Positions 15,944 through 24,937 of a stretch of DNA of 40,501 nt are shown in pieces. Origin of the DNA: an uncultured Coriobacteriaceae bacterium (GTDB lineage: Bacteria > Actinomycetota > Coriobacteriia > Coriobacteriales > Atopobiaceae); NCBI GenBank assembly GCA_902798915.1, contig CADBYM010000032.1, forward strand, positions 1-40,501, in the 5' to 3' direction. The notes below the pieces were generated by a model. The model did not search any database. It was not told where the DNA came from and was given only the letters and a program-made list of their open reading frames with translations. Every line of letters starts with the position of its first letter. The stretch's first letter is position 1. A program made the position numbers and the translations under genes.

Positions 15944-18466
15944 ATGCAAGCAACAACCAGGCGGATTCTCTCTGCGTTCCTTTCCCTGACGCTCGTCTCG
16001 TCATTCGCGGCGCCTGTGATGGCATTTGCGGCTCAGTCCGTCGAGGTCGAGAACCACAACCAGCCCGTTGCAGGGGAGGGCCAAACGAGCGTGAGCGGCG
16101 TCACGATCGATGGCGTCGAGGCGCCGCGTGCGGGCTCCGCGCTTGATGGGTTGGCGACCGTCTCCACGGTCGAGGGCCAAACGTGGGATGTGCCCGTGTT
16201 TTGGGTGGATGACGGCGAGCAGGTCGTGACCCAGGCCGAGGGGGGCCGTGCCTACCTGCCTGCGATTGCCTTCTTTATGCCCCGGGAATTCGCAGTCGAG
16301 GGAACAGGTGCCTATGCCATTGGGCTTTCTGGCTCGTTGATTGCGCTCTTCGGCGGAGCCGAGATCGTCTCGGTGTATGACGCTTCGTCGGGCATCACCT
16401 TCATCCTGCCCGCGTCCCTTAAGGACTTCTTCCCCCGCGTGAGCCAGACCTCCGTTCCGGAAGCGACTTCTGGCTCGGAGGTGCTGACGAGCGTCCCGCG
16501 TGTGCTGACCCCCGCGCCGGACGCGTCAGACCAAAGTGCGGATGCGCGGGACGCGGACGGTTCGGCAGGGGAGGACGAGCGGCGTCTCGTAGACATCTAT
16601 TGCGGCAAGACGGCGCGTGACGCGTTTAGCGACGAGGACCTTGAGTGGCTGCTTGACCTCGTCATCCACAAATTGCAGCCACAGGCCGTCGAGCTCCTTC
16701 TCAATAGCTTTCCTGCGTTTCGCACCGCTGCGGAGAATGGCGAGATTGGCAAGGAGATCGGTCTCTACGTGTACTATGGCGCTGGTGACCAAGATGGCAT
16801 CAAGGAGCACGTCATCGCCCCTAGTCGCGCGCTTGCGTATGTGTCGGGTGGAGCCGCCATGGATGGTGACGTGGTGAAGTACTGCTACATGATAGGCGTA
16901 GAGCTCTCTGACCTGGCCATGAAGGATGCTGGCGGGAAGATGGTGAGAGACGGGACGACAGACAAGCTCAAACTGCTGCGCTCGGGCGAGGAGCTGACGA
17001 CCTTCCAGAACACCATTGTCCACGAGCTCTTCCACGCCCTCATGGATGACTACAATCGCACGGGTATGGTGGGGAGCACCAACCTGGCTGATGTGCTGAC
17101 CGACGAGAAGAACCTGTTCGTCAACCGTGAGGCAGGAAAGATCTTTCAGGCAACGCACTTTCCCACGTGGTTCGTCGAGGGATCTGCCTCGTCAGTCGAG
17201 AATGTCTTCGAGTTTCGCAACGAAACCTTCCAGACGTTCCGTCAGAATCCTGATGACCGCGAGAAGAGCTTTGATCAGTTCACGGCTGAGGTCGTCTTGA
17301 GCAACTATTTGTGGTCGAAGTATGCGGATGGCAAAGACGTGTATGCGGACTTGGGGTTCTGTGACGGGGTCGATGCCGATAACAACGAAGTCGATACCGA
17401 AGCAAGTTGCTACGTCTCCGGTTACCTCGCGACGCTGTATCTGAGCGAACTCGCTGCACGCAAGGACCCCGGCTTGGGGAGTTCCGTCAAGACTAACGGC
17501 GACATCGTGACGAGCATCTCGTCGCAGTCGCTCCGCATGGGTCTCAACTCGATTCTCGAACGCATGCACAAGGGGGAGACGCTCGACCAAGTGGTCAACG
17601 ACATCTCGCCTGCAGATGGTGCGGGAAACAAGATTTACAAGGATGCCGATGACTTCACAGACAAGTTCATCAAGGGCGCGAAGAATCCAAAGCAGGATGA
17701 CTACCAGGGGGATTCGGAGTCGCTGGTGTTCGTGACCATGTACCTCAACTATCTGCAACGCTTGGAGAAGGAGAACCCGAAGCAGGGGGTGAGTGGGTCG
17801 ATTCTCTTTGACTTCGACGAGGATGCCACGTCTCCGCTCGACGAGAGCAAAGAAGCAAGCTCCGACTACCTGAAGATTGTGAAGTCGAACCGCGGGGTCG
17901 AGTCAACGGCACCAAACGAGGTTGCGCTCGCCGGTGGTGGCAAGTCAAAGTCTGGCACGCCGGTTACGGCGGCAACGAAGGCGGCTTCCGCTCCTGTGGC
18001 GGCGGCGAAGCCTGCTCGGAAGGAGGTCGTGCCGGAGTCCAAGTCGGAAGCCAAGCCCGCACCAAAGCCCGCGCGCAAGTTGGAAACGAGGCCCGAGCCC
18101 AAGTCGGAACCGAGGCCCGAGCCCAAGTCGGAAGCCAGGTCCGAGCAAGTGCCCACGGCCAAGTCGGAGTCCAAGGCCACGCCTGCGTCCGAACCCGAAC
18201 GAGAGCCCGCGCCTGCACCCGAGCCCGAGCCAGCGTCAGCGCCCACGCCCGAACCTGCGCCCACGCCCGAACCCGAATCCGCACCAGAGTCAGAATCCGA
18301 GCCAGAATCCGAGCCCGAGCCGGAACTTGCACCCGCACCCGCACCCGAGTCCGAGCCAGTGCCCACGCCCGAACCCGAGCCGCAGGCGGCTGAGCCCGAG
18401 CCCGAATCTGCGCCGGAAGCAGCAGGTGTCGAAGACTCCGAGGCAGAGCCAGTTCGCGAGGAATAA
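15944..18466 (+). CDS. Secreted HExxH metallopeptidase-like protein with Pro/Glu-rich tail
   Basis: This is an 840-residue secreted protein. The signal peptide (about 1-31) has an arginine pair, a hydrophobic core and an Ala-rich cleavage region (APVMAFAA). A central domain has [12 protein letters not shown], giving His360, Glu361 and His364 of a zinc-binding HExxH, followed 48 residues later by [11 protein letters not shown] with Glu412. This is a plausible third ligand of a gluzincin-type site. The C-terminal about 170 residues are low-complexity, with Ala/Pro/Glu/Lys stretches followed by many [16 protein letters not shown] repeats, probably a wall-spanning stalk. It ends in VREE with no LPxTG or membrane helix. 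The start at 15944 has AGAGGT upstream. The open frame extends into the S41 gene without support. It is probably co-transcribed with the S41 lipoprotein. I do not recognise a named family, and peptidase activity is inferred. Confidence 0.8.
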   Translation: MQATTRRILSAFLSLTLVSSFAAPVMAFAAQSVEVENHNQPVAGEGQTSVSGVTIDGVEAPRAGSALDGLATVSTVEGQTWDVPVFWVDDGEQVVTQAEGGRAYLPAIAFFMPREFAVEGTGAYAIGLSGSLIALFGGAEIVSVYDASSGITFILPASLKDFFPRVSQTSVPEATSGSEVLTSVPRVLTPAPDASDQSADARDADGSAGEDERRLVDIYCGKTARDAFSDEDLEWLLDLVIHKLQPQAVELLLNSFPAFRTAAENGEIGKEIGLYVYYGAGDQDGIKEHVIAPSRALAYVSGGAAMDGDVVKYCYMIGVELSDLAMKDAGGKMVRDGTTDKLKLLRSGEELTTFQNTIVHELFHALMDDYNRTGMVGSTNLADVLTDEKNLFVNREAGKIFQATHFPTWFVEGSASSVENVFEFRNETFQTFRQNPDDREKSFDQFTAEVVLSNYLWSKYADGKDVYADLGFCDGVDADNNEVDTEASCYVSGYLATLYLSELAARKDPGLGSSVKTNGDIVTSISSQSLRMGLNSILERMHKGETLDQVVNDISPADGAGNKIYKDADDFTDKFIKGAKNPKQDDYQGDSESLVFVTMYLNYLQRLEKENPKQGVSGSILFDFDEDATSPLDESKEASSDYLKIVKSNRGVESTAPNEVALAGGGKSKSGTPVTAATKAASAPVAAAKPARKEVVPESKSEAKPAPKPARKLETRPEPKSEPRPEPKSEARSEQVPTAKSESKATPASEPEREPAPAPEPEPASAPTPEPAPTPEPESAPESESEPESEPEPELAPAPAPESEPVPTPEPEPQAAEPEPESAPEAAGVEDSEAEPVREE
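18085..18420 (+). repeat. Low-complexity Pro/Glu/Ala/Ser coding repeat
   Basis: Hexanucleotide-like units such as gagccc and gcccgaaccc recur with small changes, coding for PEP, PAP and SEPE motifs. Such tracts are prone to slippage and their length may differ among strains. Confidence 0.7.
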
Positions 18467-18503
18467 CGCTTCATAGGCTGTCGGCCACGTCCATGCAACA
18501 GGG

Positions 18504-18511
18504 TGTAGAAT
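18504..18511 (+). promoter_or_regulatory. Candidate -10 of the SNF2-type gene
   Basis: TAGAAT at 18506-18511 lies 36 bases before the start codon. A good -35 is not evident, and the preceding TG directly abuts the hexamer. Confidence 0.35.
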
Positions 18512-18547
18512 GTAACTTTTGCAGATGACCGAAGTGGATGGTGGTCC

Positions 18548-21500
18548 ATGACCCTAGAGGCCTCGCTCAAGCGTTTGTGTACGCCTGCCGTGTTCAGCCG
18601 TGGCAAGAGGCTCGCCGCTACAGGCGACAAGTTGCATCGGCGCAGATGTCGTTACGAAGGTAACGAGGTCGTGCTCGATGCACGCGTCGACTCGTCAGCG
18701 AGTTGGGACGGTCCGCACCGGCCTCAGGCCGTGGTGGACGAGACCCGTGGCGAGATCACCTACTTTGAATGCGACTGCTCCTCCGCACGCAGTACGAGCA
18801 AGCCCTGCAAGCACGCCGCCGCCCTTGTCCTTGACTTCTGCGCGCGAGCTGACGCATACGACGGATATGACGCAACAGGGCACGTGCGCACCTCTCGTGC
18901 GATAGCGCGCCTCATCGAGCGTGCGGAGACGTCGATGCCTGCGGTGGCGGGGACCTCGACCGAAGCCCGAGCGAGGACCGTTTCGCTTGAACCCACGCTG
19001 TCTTACGAGGCCGGCTTCGGCGTGAGGTTTCGCATGGTTGGATCGCAGGGAGCCTACGTGCTCAAGTCGATATCCGAATTCGTGGCGAACGTGGAGGCGG
19101 GGTCGTTTGCCTCCTATGGCAAGTGTCTTGCGTTTGCTCACACGGAGGAAGCGTTCTCTCCGCTTGGTTGGAAGGTGGCGTGCTTCTTGGTGCGTGCCGT
19201 GCGCAATCGACGGGCCTACGCATTCGATCGGGCGGTCGGCGCTGGGCCGCTTGGGTCCAACGGTGCCCCACAACGGCAGATGCACCTCTCTTCGGTCGAA
19301 CTCTGGGATCTTCTGGAGATCTTTGCAGGCGAGAGGGTGGAGTTCGAGAACCTCACGACGCATGTCGAGGAGGACCGCGCGACACGTCGTCTTTGCGTGG
19401 AGAACGTCGATCCCGACTTGGGCTTCTCTCTCGTCCCCATGGAAGACGGCGCCTACGAGCTCGTGCGTGAGGGCGACGCGTGCTTCGCGACATCGGGGAG
19501 TCGCGCCCTTGCATGGGACGATCGCACGCTGTACTGCTGCACGAGGGAGTTCTCGCAAGGGGTCATGGCGCTGGGCGACGTATTGGCCGCTGGTGCCGAG
19601 AAGCTCGTCGTTGCCGAGCGGGACATGCCTGCGTTTGCCGCTGTTGGCCTGCCCCTCTTGGAGAAGGCGGCGCCAACGGTCGTGCCCGAGGAGCTCGAGG
19701 CGTTGCGTCCGGTGCCCTGTGAGCTGCAGTTCTATTTGGACCGCACTGAGCGTGGCATCACCTGTGAGGCGTATGCGACGTATGGCGCGTCCAGAATCGA
19801 GTTGATGGGCGCTCCGAGCGCTGCCGAGAGTGACGGCCTTGTGCGTGATGCCAAGGCTGAGGCGTTGGGGCGCGGCGTCGTGAGACGCTACTTCTCGCTG
19901 ACGGAAGACGGAGCGCTTCTCATCTCGGCCGCGGACCCGGATGCAATCGCGGCATTTGCCTTCGAGGGCGTAGGCGAGTTGCAGTCAGCGGGAACCGTGT
20001 TTGCGACTGACGCGTATGACCGCCTGAAGTCCACGGTGCGTCCCAAACCGAAGGCGGAGCTTGCCGTACGCTCGAACCTGCTCGACCTGCACGTGAGCGC
20101 GGACGGGCTGGATGCACGCGAGCTCGCGGAGCTGCTGGAGAGCTTCAAGCTGCGCAAACGCTATCACAAGTTACGCGACGGGTCGTTTGTGGACCTCGCG
20201 GCAGAGGGGATGGCGGAGGAGCTGTGCGACGTGGCGACGCTTGTTGACGAGCTGGGCGTCTCTGGACGGCAGCTCGCGCACGGATCGGTGACGCTACCCG
20301 CCTATCGGGCGCTGCTGCTCGGCGAGGAAGTGTTGCCCACCTGGCGTGATGCAACGCTTGACGACTACCTTGCCAAGGTGCGCGATGTCGATGCGTCGGC
20401 CTACGAGCCGCCCGAGTCGCTTGCGGGCGTATTGCGCCCTTACCAAGCGGCGGGTTTTGGGTGGATGTCCGCGCTGGTCGACCAAGGCATGGCTGGCATC
20501 CTTGCCGACGAGATGGGCTTGGGCAAGTCGATTCAGCTCATCTCGTTGCTGCTCGCGCGACAGGCAGAGGCGCGGCAAACCGGCCCCTCGCTGGTGGTAT
20601 GCCCCGCCTCGCTCGTGTACAACTGGGCGCAGGAGTTCGAGAAGTTCGCTCCCCGGCTGCAGGTGACTGTGGTCGCGGGGACGGCGTCCGAGCGTGATGA
20701 GCTGCGGACCAGGCCGAGCGACGTGCTCATCACCTCCTACGATCTGCTTCGTCGCGATGTGGAAGGATATGCGGGCATGCGGCTCTGGCTTGTGGCCCTC
20801 GACGAGGCGCAGTACATAAAGAACCAGGGAACGCTTGCGGCGCGCGCCGTGAAGGTCCTCGACTGCGCCCATCGATTCGCGCTCACGGGCACTCCGGTGG
20901 AGAATCGCCTCTCTGAGTTGTGGAGCATCTTCGACTTCCTGATGCCGGGTCTGCTGGGCGACTACGAGGGATTTCGCGAGCGCTTCGAGCGTCCCGTCGC
21001 AGAGGAGGGGGACCGTGCGAAGGCGGAGCGGCTTGCCCGCGCGATTAGCCCGTTCGTCCTGCGCAGAACGAAGCGTGACGTGCTTGACGACCTTCCCGAG
21101 AAGCTCGAACAGGTCGTATACGCACGCATGGGCGATGAGCAGCGGGCGCTCTATGACGCGCAGGTCTCCGAGCTGCGCGCACAGCTTACGGAGCGGGCGG
21201 GAGAGCAATCCGGTGCCCAGCGCATGCAGGTGCTTGCGGCGCTTATGCGGCTGCGACAGACGTGCTGCGATCCGCGCCTCGTCTTTGAGGATTACGAGGG
21301 ACCCTCGTGCAAGGTGGAGACCATCCTCACGCTGGTGGGACGGGTGGTCGATGCGGGAGGGCGGCTGCTGCTCTTCTCGCAGTTCACGAGCTACCTGCGG
21401 CTCATCGCGCAGGGCCTGGATGCGCAGGGCGTTTCGTATTGCATGCTGACGGGTGCCACGCCCAAGCGTCGTCGCATGGAGCTGGTGGGGGAGTTCAATG

Positions 21501-21805
21501 CGGGCGATACGAGCGCATTTCTCATCTCGCTCAAGGCGGGTGGGACGGGTCTTAACCTTACCGGCGCTTCGGTGGTGATTCACGCCGATCCGTGGTGGAA
21601 CTCGGCGGCGCAGGACCAGGCGACCGACCGTGCGCACCGCATCGGTCAGACGCGCGACGTGACGGTATACAAGGTGATTTGTGCCGATACGATCGAGGAG
21701 CGCATCCAAGACCTGCAGCGTCGCAAGGCGCGTCTTGCCGAGCGGATTCTTGGCGTCGAGTCGGGCTCGGTGTCGCTGGCAGACCTTGCCGACCTCCTCG
21801 TGTAG
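18548..21805 (+). CDS. SWIM zinc-finger SNF2/Rad54-family ATPase
   Basis: This is a 1085-residue SWI2/SNF2 family protein, a double-stranded-nucleic-acid translocase. Near the N-terminus is a SWIM zinc finger, with Cys75 and Cys77 (FECDC) and Cys87-x-His89 (CKHAA). Residues about 110-610 form a poorly conserved bacterial SNF2-associated region. The motor follows. RecA1 has YQAAGFGWM, ADEMGLGKSIQLI (Walker lysine 660), LVALDEAQYIKN (Asp752) and LTGTPVENRLSELWSI. RecA2 has LLLFSQFTSYLRL, SLKAGGTGLNLTGASVVI and DRAHRIGQTRDVTVYK. Bacterial SWIM-SNF2 proteins are implicated in transcription or genome maintenance, but the role is unresolved. The ribosome site is weak (GGTGGT). A TAGAAT lies 36 bases upstream. 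Co-occurring defence genes are absent, so it looks like a core genome ATPase here. Confidence 0.93.
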   Translation: MTLEASLKRLCTPAVFSRGKRLAATGDKLHRRRCRYEGNEVVLDARVDSSASWDGPHRPQAVVDETRGEITYFECDCSSARSTSKPCKHAAALVLDFCARADAYDGYDATGHVRTSRAIARLIERAETSMPAVAGTSTEARARTVSLEPTLSYEAGFGVRFRMVGSQGAYVLKSISEFVANVEAGSFASYGKCLAFAHTEEAFSPLGWKVACFLVRAVRNRRAYAFDRAVGAGPLGSNGAPQRQMHLSSVELWDLLEIFAGERVEFENLTTHVEEDRATRRLCVENVDPDLGFSLVPMEDGAYELVREGDACFATSGSRALAWDDRTLYCCTREFSQGVMALGDVLAAGAEKLVVAERDMPAFAAVGLPLLEKAAPTVVPEELEALRPVPCELQFYLDRTERGITCEAYATYGASRIELMGAPSAAESDGLVRDAKAEALGRGVVRRYFSLTEDGALLISAADPDAIAAFAFEGVGELQSAGTVFATDAYDRLKSTVRPKPKAELAVRSNLLDLHVSADGLDARELAELLESFKLRKRYHKLRDGSFVDLAAEGMAEELCDVATLVDELGVSGRQLAHGSVTLPAYRALLLGEEVLPTWRDATLDDYLAKVRDVDASAYEPPESLAGVLRPYQAAGFGWMSALVDQGMAGILADEMGLGKSIQLISLLLARQAEARQTGPSLVVCPASLVYNWAQEFEKFAPRLQVTVVAGTASERDELRTRPSDVLITSYDLLRRDVEGYAGMRLWLVALDEAQYIKNQGTLAARAVKVLDCAHRFALTGTPVENRLSELWSIFDFLMPGLLGDYEGFRERFERPVAEEGDRAKAERLARAISPFVLRRTKRDVLDDLPEKLEQVVYARMGDEQRALYDAQVSELRAQLTERAGEQSGAQRMQVLAALMRLRQTCCDPRLVFEDYEGPSCKVETILTLVGRVVDAGGRLLLFSQFTSYLRLIAQGLDAQGVSYCMLTGATPKRRRMELVGEFNAGDTSAFLISLKAGGTGLNLTGASVVIHADPWWNSAAQDQATDRAHRIGQTRDVTVYKVICADTIEERIQDLQRRKARLAERILGVESGSVSLADLADLLV

Positions 21806-21901
21806 CCTGCGGAGAGTGCCTCGCGGGTCGTTGTGGGAGAGTCTGCGTGACCGGGCGGATGCTTGGTAACGTGATTCTCTTCTGCATACCCGCGGCAAAT
21901 C

Positions 21902-21930
21902 GTGCCATGTCGCAGGGCGTGCGCTATACT
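21902..21930 (+). promoter_or_regulatory. Candidate promoter of the zinc-ribbon/coaE/transglycosylase cluster
   Basis: GTGCCA (21902-21907) and TATACT (21925-21930) are separated by exactly 17 bases and lie 32 bases before the start codon of the first gene. The -10 is near consensus. Confidence 0.6.
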
Positions 21931-21962
21931 ACTTCGTCCGGTCAAGTCATGAGGAGGCTCTT

Positions 21963-22391
21963 ATGGCCAATGAAGATAACGGTTCCAAGGTCGGACTGCG
22001 CGAGAAGCTCGGCGCGTGGATGGAAGGCCGCAACGGCTCGGACGAGTTGGGTATCAGCGTCTTGTTGCTGGCCCTCTTGCTGCTCATCATCAACATCTTT
22101 GTGAGGACGTTCATCCTGAGCATCTTTGCCCTGCTGCTCATTGCCTACTCGTGCTGGCGGCTCTCGTCGCGTGACGTGGAGGCGCGCGAGACGGAGAACG
22201 TCGTCTTCCTGGACTTCGTTGCGCCCATCATGCCGTGGTTCCGCAATCCCGGAGGTGCGGCCAAGGAGCTGCGCGAGTACAAGCACCTCACCTGCCCCGA
22301 ATGCGGACAGCGCGTACGCGTACCGCGCAAGAAGGGCAAGCTGAGGGTTACGTGCCCCAGCTGCCACGCGAAGTTCGAGGCGAAGTCATAG
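21963..22391 (+). CDS. Membrane protein with C-terminal zinc ribbon
   Basis: This is a 142-residue protein with a short charged N-terminus, two closely spaced hydrophobic segments (about residues 30-62, ISVLLLALLLLIINIFV and ILSIFALLLIAYSCW) and a C-terminal zinc ribbon of CPECGQ and CPSCHA, two CxxC pairs separated by about 17 mostly basic residues. The ribbon (YKHLTCPECGQRVRVPRKKG) looks like those of small bacterial rhomboid-associated or double-zinc-ribbon proteins, but I recognise no named family. It has a very good ribosome site (GAGGAGG) and a promoter just upstream. The stop is eight bases before the coaE start, so it heads a compact cluster. Function unknown. Confidence 0.85.
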   Translation: MANEDNGSKVGLREKLGAWMEGRNGSDELGISVLLLALLLLIINIFVRTFILSIFALLLIAYSCWRLSSRDVEARETENVVFLDFVAPIMPWFRNPGGAAKELREYKHLTCPECGQRVRVPRKKGKLRVTCPSCHAKFEAKS

Positions 22392-22399
22392 GGGGTCGC

Positions 22400-22993
22400 A
22401 TGCGCACGGTGTTCCTTGCGGGCGGCATCGCGTCGGGGAAGTCCACGGTTGCGCGTGCGCTCGAGGAGCGGGGCGCGTGCCGCATCGACCTTGACGTGCT
22501 CTCGCGTGAGGTGTGCCTGCCCGGCTCGCCGACGCTTGGCGAATTGGCGGCACGGTTCGGTGACGACGTCCTTGACGAAGCGACTGGGGAACTGCGTCGA
22601 GAGGTGCTTGCGCGACGCGCGTTTGACTCGGAGGAGGCGACGGCTGCGCTTGAGGCCATCACGCACCCCGCAATCTTTGCGAAGCTTGAGGAATGCCTTG
22701 CAAAGCAGTCATCTGCCCCTGTATGCGTGGTAGAGGTGCCGCTGCTCGACCGGGCGCTCGGCTATCGGCAGTTGGCGGACGAGGTCGTCTGTGTGGTGTG
22801 CCCCACGCCTCTGCGACGTGAGCGGGCGGTGATGCGTGGTATGGACGCCGAAGACTTCGATCGGCGCGACGCGCGGCAACCGACGCAAGAGTTCTTGGAA
22901 CGGCATGCGGACACCATCTTTGCGAATGAGGGTGACGAGAAGGCCCTTGTGACGCAGGTGGACGCATGGTGGTCGAACGTTACGAAGGGATAG
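22400..22993 (+). CDS. coaE: Dephospho-CoA kinase
   Basis: CoaE phosphorylates the 3'-hydroxyl of the ribose of dephospho-CoA with ATP, the last step of coenzyme A synthesis in the cytoplasm. The 197-residue product has the P-loop AGGIASGKST (Lys14), then RIDLDVLSREV in place of the usual DAD of the substrate site, ITHPAIFAKLEE, the VVEVPLLDRALGY segment and the LID-like RRERAVMRGMDAEDFDRRDARQ. Length is usual for the family. The start at 22400 has GGGGGT upstream and lies eight bases after the previous stop. Longer frames upstream overlap the zinc-ribbon gene and lack similarity. The substrate-site variation (DLD for DAD) is minor. The next gene starts five bases after the stop. Confidence 0.93.
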   Translation: MRTVFLAGGIASGKSTVARALEERGACRIDLDVLSREVCLPGSPTLGELAARFGDDVLDEATGELRREVLARRAFDSEEATAALEAITHPAIFAKLEECLAKQSSAPVCVVEVPLLDRALGYRQLADEVVCVVCPTPLRRERAVMRGMDAEDFDRRDARQPTQEFLERHADTIFANEGDEKALVTQVDAWWSNVTKG

Positions 22994-22998
22994 TAAAC

Positions 22999-23601
22999 AT
23001 GCCAGACACAAGAAACGCACTCTTCTGGCGGTGGTATCGCTCGCTTCCCATTCTGTTTATGACGGCGATGCTGGCGCTTACGTTGGTCGTCGAGGTCCTG
23101 CCCATCGACATGGTGCGGGGAGTGTTCTTCCCTGTGAGCTACGCAGAGAAGATTGACGATGCTGCCGAGCGGCATGGAGTGGACGCGCACTTGGTTGCCG
23201 CGGTGATTCGCTGCGAGTCGGGCTGGAACGAGACCGCCCAGAGCGGTGCGGGCGCCGTGGGACTCATGCAACTCATGCCCGACACGGCCAAGTCGATCGC
23301 GGGGCTTGGCCTGGTCGATACGAACGCGTATGACCCCAATCGCCTGACCGATGCAACGACTAATATCGAGTATGGCACCGCGTACCTTGCCTACCTCCAG
23401 TCCCAGCTCGATACCGAGGATGAGGTCATCTGCGCCTACAATGCTGGCATCGGGGCGGTGCAGGGCTGGCAAGAGTCGGCGGGTGGTGGCGAGTTCGTCG
23501 ACGTCATCGCATATCCCGAGACGCGCGAGTACCTCAACAGCGTCAATGAGGCGATTCGCCAGTACACGAAGTACTACCCCAACGGGATGAGCGTGGTGTG
23601 A
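22999..23601 (+). CDS. Lytic transglycosylase, Slt type, membrane-anchored
   Basis: The 200-residue product cleaves the N-acetylmuramoyl linkage of peptidoglycan with 1,6-anhydro product formation. It has an N-terminal membrane helix (about 16-36, PILFMTAMLALTLVVEVLPI) and an extracytoplasmic goose-lysozyme-like SLT domain. The catalytic Glu73 lies in IRCESGWNETAQSGAGAVG, followed by GLMQLMPDTA and YNAGIGAVQGW. The start at 22999 follows the coaE stop by five bases. The frame opens further upstream at 22966 but inside coaE and without a good ribosome site. It is shorter than the well-known Slt70 and of the usual size for small bacterial SLT proteins. It is the last gene of the probable three-gene cluster and ends before a hairpin. 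Confidence 0.92.
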   Translation: MPDTRNALFWRWYRSLPILFMTAMLALTLVVEVLPIDMVRGVFFPVSYAEKIDDAAERHGVDAHLVAAVIRCESGWNETAQSGAGAVGLMQLMPDTAKSIAGLGLVDTNAYDPNRLTDATTNIEYGTAYLAYLQSQLDTEDEVICAYNAGIGAVQGWQESAGGGEFVDVIAYPETREYLNSVNEAIRQYTKYYPNGMSVV

Positions 23602-23628
23602 CGGTCCAAGAGCCCGCGCCGAAAGACG

Positions 23629-23667
23629 GAACCCCCCGAGGGGTGAACCAGACTCCCTCGGGCGTTC
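23629..23667. terminator. Hairpin between the transglycosylase and nuclease genes
   Basis: CCCGAGGG (23635-23642) pairs with CCCTCGGG (23655-23662), with outer GAAC/GTTC pairs (23629-23632 with 23664-23667) after small bulges. It lies 28 bases after the (+) stop and 8 bases beyond the stop of the (-) nuclease gene. Confidence 0.7.
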
Positions 23668-23674
23668 CTCGAAC

Positions 23675-24610
23675 TCAGCCTTCCAACAGTGACAGTATTT
23701 CTTGCTGGGTAAACCCGAAGATGCCCGCGGCGTCCCCTGCTGTAAGACGGCCCTCACGCACCTGGCTCACGGCCTTGTTTAGGAACTCGCTTCGGACTTC
23801 GTTGCGGCCTTCGTTACGGCCTTCCTTGCGGCCCTCAGCCTCTCCTGCGGCATACCCGTCCTCCTCGGCCTCGCGCCTCAGCAGGTCTCGGTACTTTTCC
23901 TCGTCCCATTCCGTCAGAAACAAGTCAATCACCTCCGCGCGGTTCTCTGCGAAGAAGTCCACGAGCACGCCCTCGCGCATACATTGCCTCACGGCAAGGT
24001 CGACCGCCTCGGAGCGCGAGTGCGTGTGGGCATATGCGCGGGCGAGCGCGACGAAGTGCGCGTATCCGGCGAGCGCCTCACAGGCACCTAGTATCTCGCG
24101 GCTGTGTCCTTCGTTTACGTTTATGACCGTAGCTACCATCTCTGCGCACGAATCGCTTGCGTCATGAGTGAACGACTGTGACAACCTGAGTTCGAAACGA
24201 TCTTCCACTTCAGCGGGCCCGGCGTAGAACACGTAGTAGTGCGGTGATGGAAGTGCAAGCCTGCGGGAGCTGTACTCGCTGAGCCCGTAGAGGTCCAAGT
24301 ACTTGTTGTATAGCTGTGCAAGATGAATCAGCCCGCGAAGTGGCATGTTGGGGTTGACGGTGCTCTGATGCTCCCAGAGTATGAGCTCTCCGTCTACCAG
24401 GAAGGACACGTCGTTCTTCCTGCCCATGTATATGACACCTTCGATGGTGGTAAACGTGAGTTCGTTTGGGTTGTCGCACGAGCCGCCGAGTGCGTTGTAC
24501 AGCGACAAGGCGTTGATCTTGTTTCGCTCGTCCCCAAACAGACGCCTGAAGAGTGTGTCTTTGTAGGTTCGGCTCACCACGGCTCCCTTTTCCATCGCGA
24601 CCATGCCCAT
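23675..24610 (-). CDS. Rpn-type PD-(D/E)XK nuclease (transposase-like family)
   Basis: This is a 311-residue protein of the Rpn/PD-(D/E)XK nuclease family often annotated as putative transposase, whose E. coli members (RpnA) act as DNA endonucleases that promote RecA-independent recombination. The N-terminus SRTYKDTLFRRLFGDERN, then KNDVSFLVDGELILWEHQST with Asp67, Glu80 and Gln82 of a D-ExQ site, is typical. The C-terminus carries the usual acidic/basic repeat (EGRKEGRNEGRNEVRSEF) and a short helix-turn-helix-like end (LTAGDAAGIFGFTQQEIL). The start at 24610 has AAGGGG upstream. An ATG six bases on is an alternative. There are no terminal repeats or second gene that would make it a mobile element. 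It is transcribed from a near-consensus promoter overlapped by repeated GTGTAC motifs. Confidence 0.87.
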   Translation of the reverse strand: MGMVAMEKGAVVSRTYKDTLFRRLFGDERNKINALSLYNALGGSCDNPNELTFTTIEGVIYMGRKNDVSFLVDGELILWEHQSTVNPNMPLRGLIHLAQLYNKYLDLYGLSEYSSRRLALPSPHYYVFYAGPAEVEDRFELRLSQSFTHDASDSCAEMVATVINVNEGHSREILGACEALAGYAHFVALARAYAHTHSRSEAVDLAVRQCMREGVLVDFFAENRAEVIDLFLTEWDEEKYRDLLRREAEEDGYAAGEAEGRKEGRNEGRNEVRSEFLNKAVSQVREGRLTAGDAAGIFGFTQQEILSLLEG

Positions 24611-24642
24611 AATACCCCTTCCCTCGTCGTGCTCGTAGCGAG

Positions 24643-24671
24643 AGTATACCAAACATGTGTACGCAGAACAA
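24643..24671 (-). promoter_or_regulatory. Promoter of the Rpn-type nuclease gene
   Basis: On the minus strand TTGTTC (24666-24671) and TATACT (24643-24648) are separated by 17 bases, and the -10 has an extended TGG just before it. The -10 is 32 bases before the start codon. This is the best promoter in the window. Confidence 0.7.
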
Positions 24672-24678
24672 GTGTACG
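24657..24678. promoter_or_regulatory. Direct repeat GTGTACG at the nuclease promoter
   Basis: GTGTACG occurs at 24657-24663 and 24672-24678, a 15-base period, with the -35 element (24666-24671) lying between the two copies. A third GTGTAC is at 24852-24857, directly after the plus-strand TATACT. This is a candidate operator for an unknown regulator. Confidence 0.4.
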
Positions 24679-24845
24679 TTTTCCAAAGAGGAGTGGCGCG
24701 ACGAAATGATTCGTCGTGTGGTTGCCCCGGCTTTCGCGCGAGCGCTGCTTGTTGGTGGGCTGTGGCTGTTTGCTCCTGGGTTGGGTTCGTGGCCGAGCAC
24801 TCCCTTTTGCCGTTGCAGAGTACTCTTGCATCAAATGGAATGGAG

Positions 24846-24851
24846 TATACT
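24846..24851 (+). promoter_or_regulatory. Candidate -10 upstream of the SEC-C gene
   Basis: TATACT at 24846-24851, with CTCTTG (17-base spacing) or TTGCAT (14) upstream, would start a leader transcript of about 110 bases before the SEC-C gene. Confidence 0.45.
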
Positions 24852-24861
24852 GTGTACAAAG

Positions 24862-24912
24862 ATGACCCCGCTGAGGTGCAGGGTCGCCACACCAAGAAAG
24901 CCCATCGAGTAG
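24862..24912 (+). CDS. Possible 16-residue leader peptide
   Basis: ATG to TAG encodes MTPLRCRVATPRKPIE, just after a candidate -10 and just before a hairpin. It has no clear ribosome site, and composition (Arg, Pro) shows no simple run of one amino acid, so a classical attenuator is not established. Confidence 0.25.
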   Translation: MTPLRCRVATPRKPIE

Positions 24913-24917
24913 ACGAG

Positions 24918-24937
24918 AGGCCTCCTGTGCGAGGCCT
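24918..24937 (+). terminator. Hairpin in the leader of the SEC-C gene
   Basis: AGGCCTC (24918-24924) and GAGGCCT (24931-24937) pair around a 6-base loop and are followed by TCCTTAGTTCT. It could end leader transcripts 33 bases before the gene, i.e. act as an attenuator. Confidence 0.5.

Noticed and set aside
20294..21898. Long minus-strand open frame (534 codons) within the SNF2-type gene
   Set aside because: It shadows the conserved ATPase motifs on the other strand, and its composition is arginine/histidine-rich as typical of antisense frames.
23810..23850. Short tandem repeat in the nuclease gene (ggccttcgttac-like) as a CRISPR-like array
   Set aside because: It is a coding microrepeat for the EGRKEGRNEGRNE tail, typical of the family, with no spacers.
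23675..24610. Rpn-type nuclease as part of a mobile insertion element
   Set aside because: No terminal inverted repeats, target duplication or second transposition gene were found around it. The family is nuclease-like and chromosomal.
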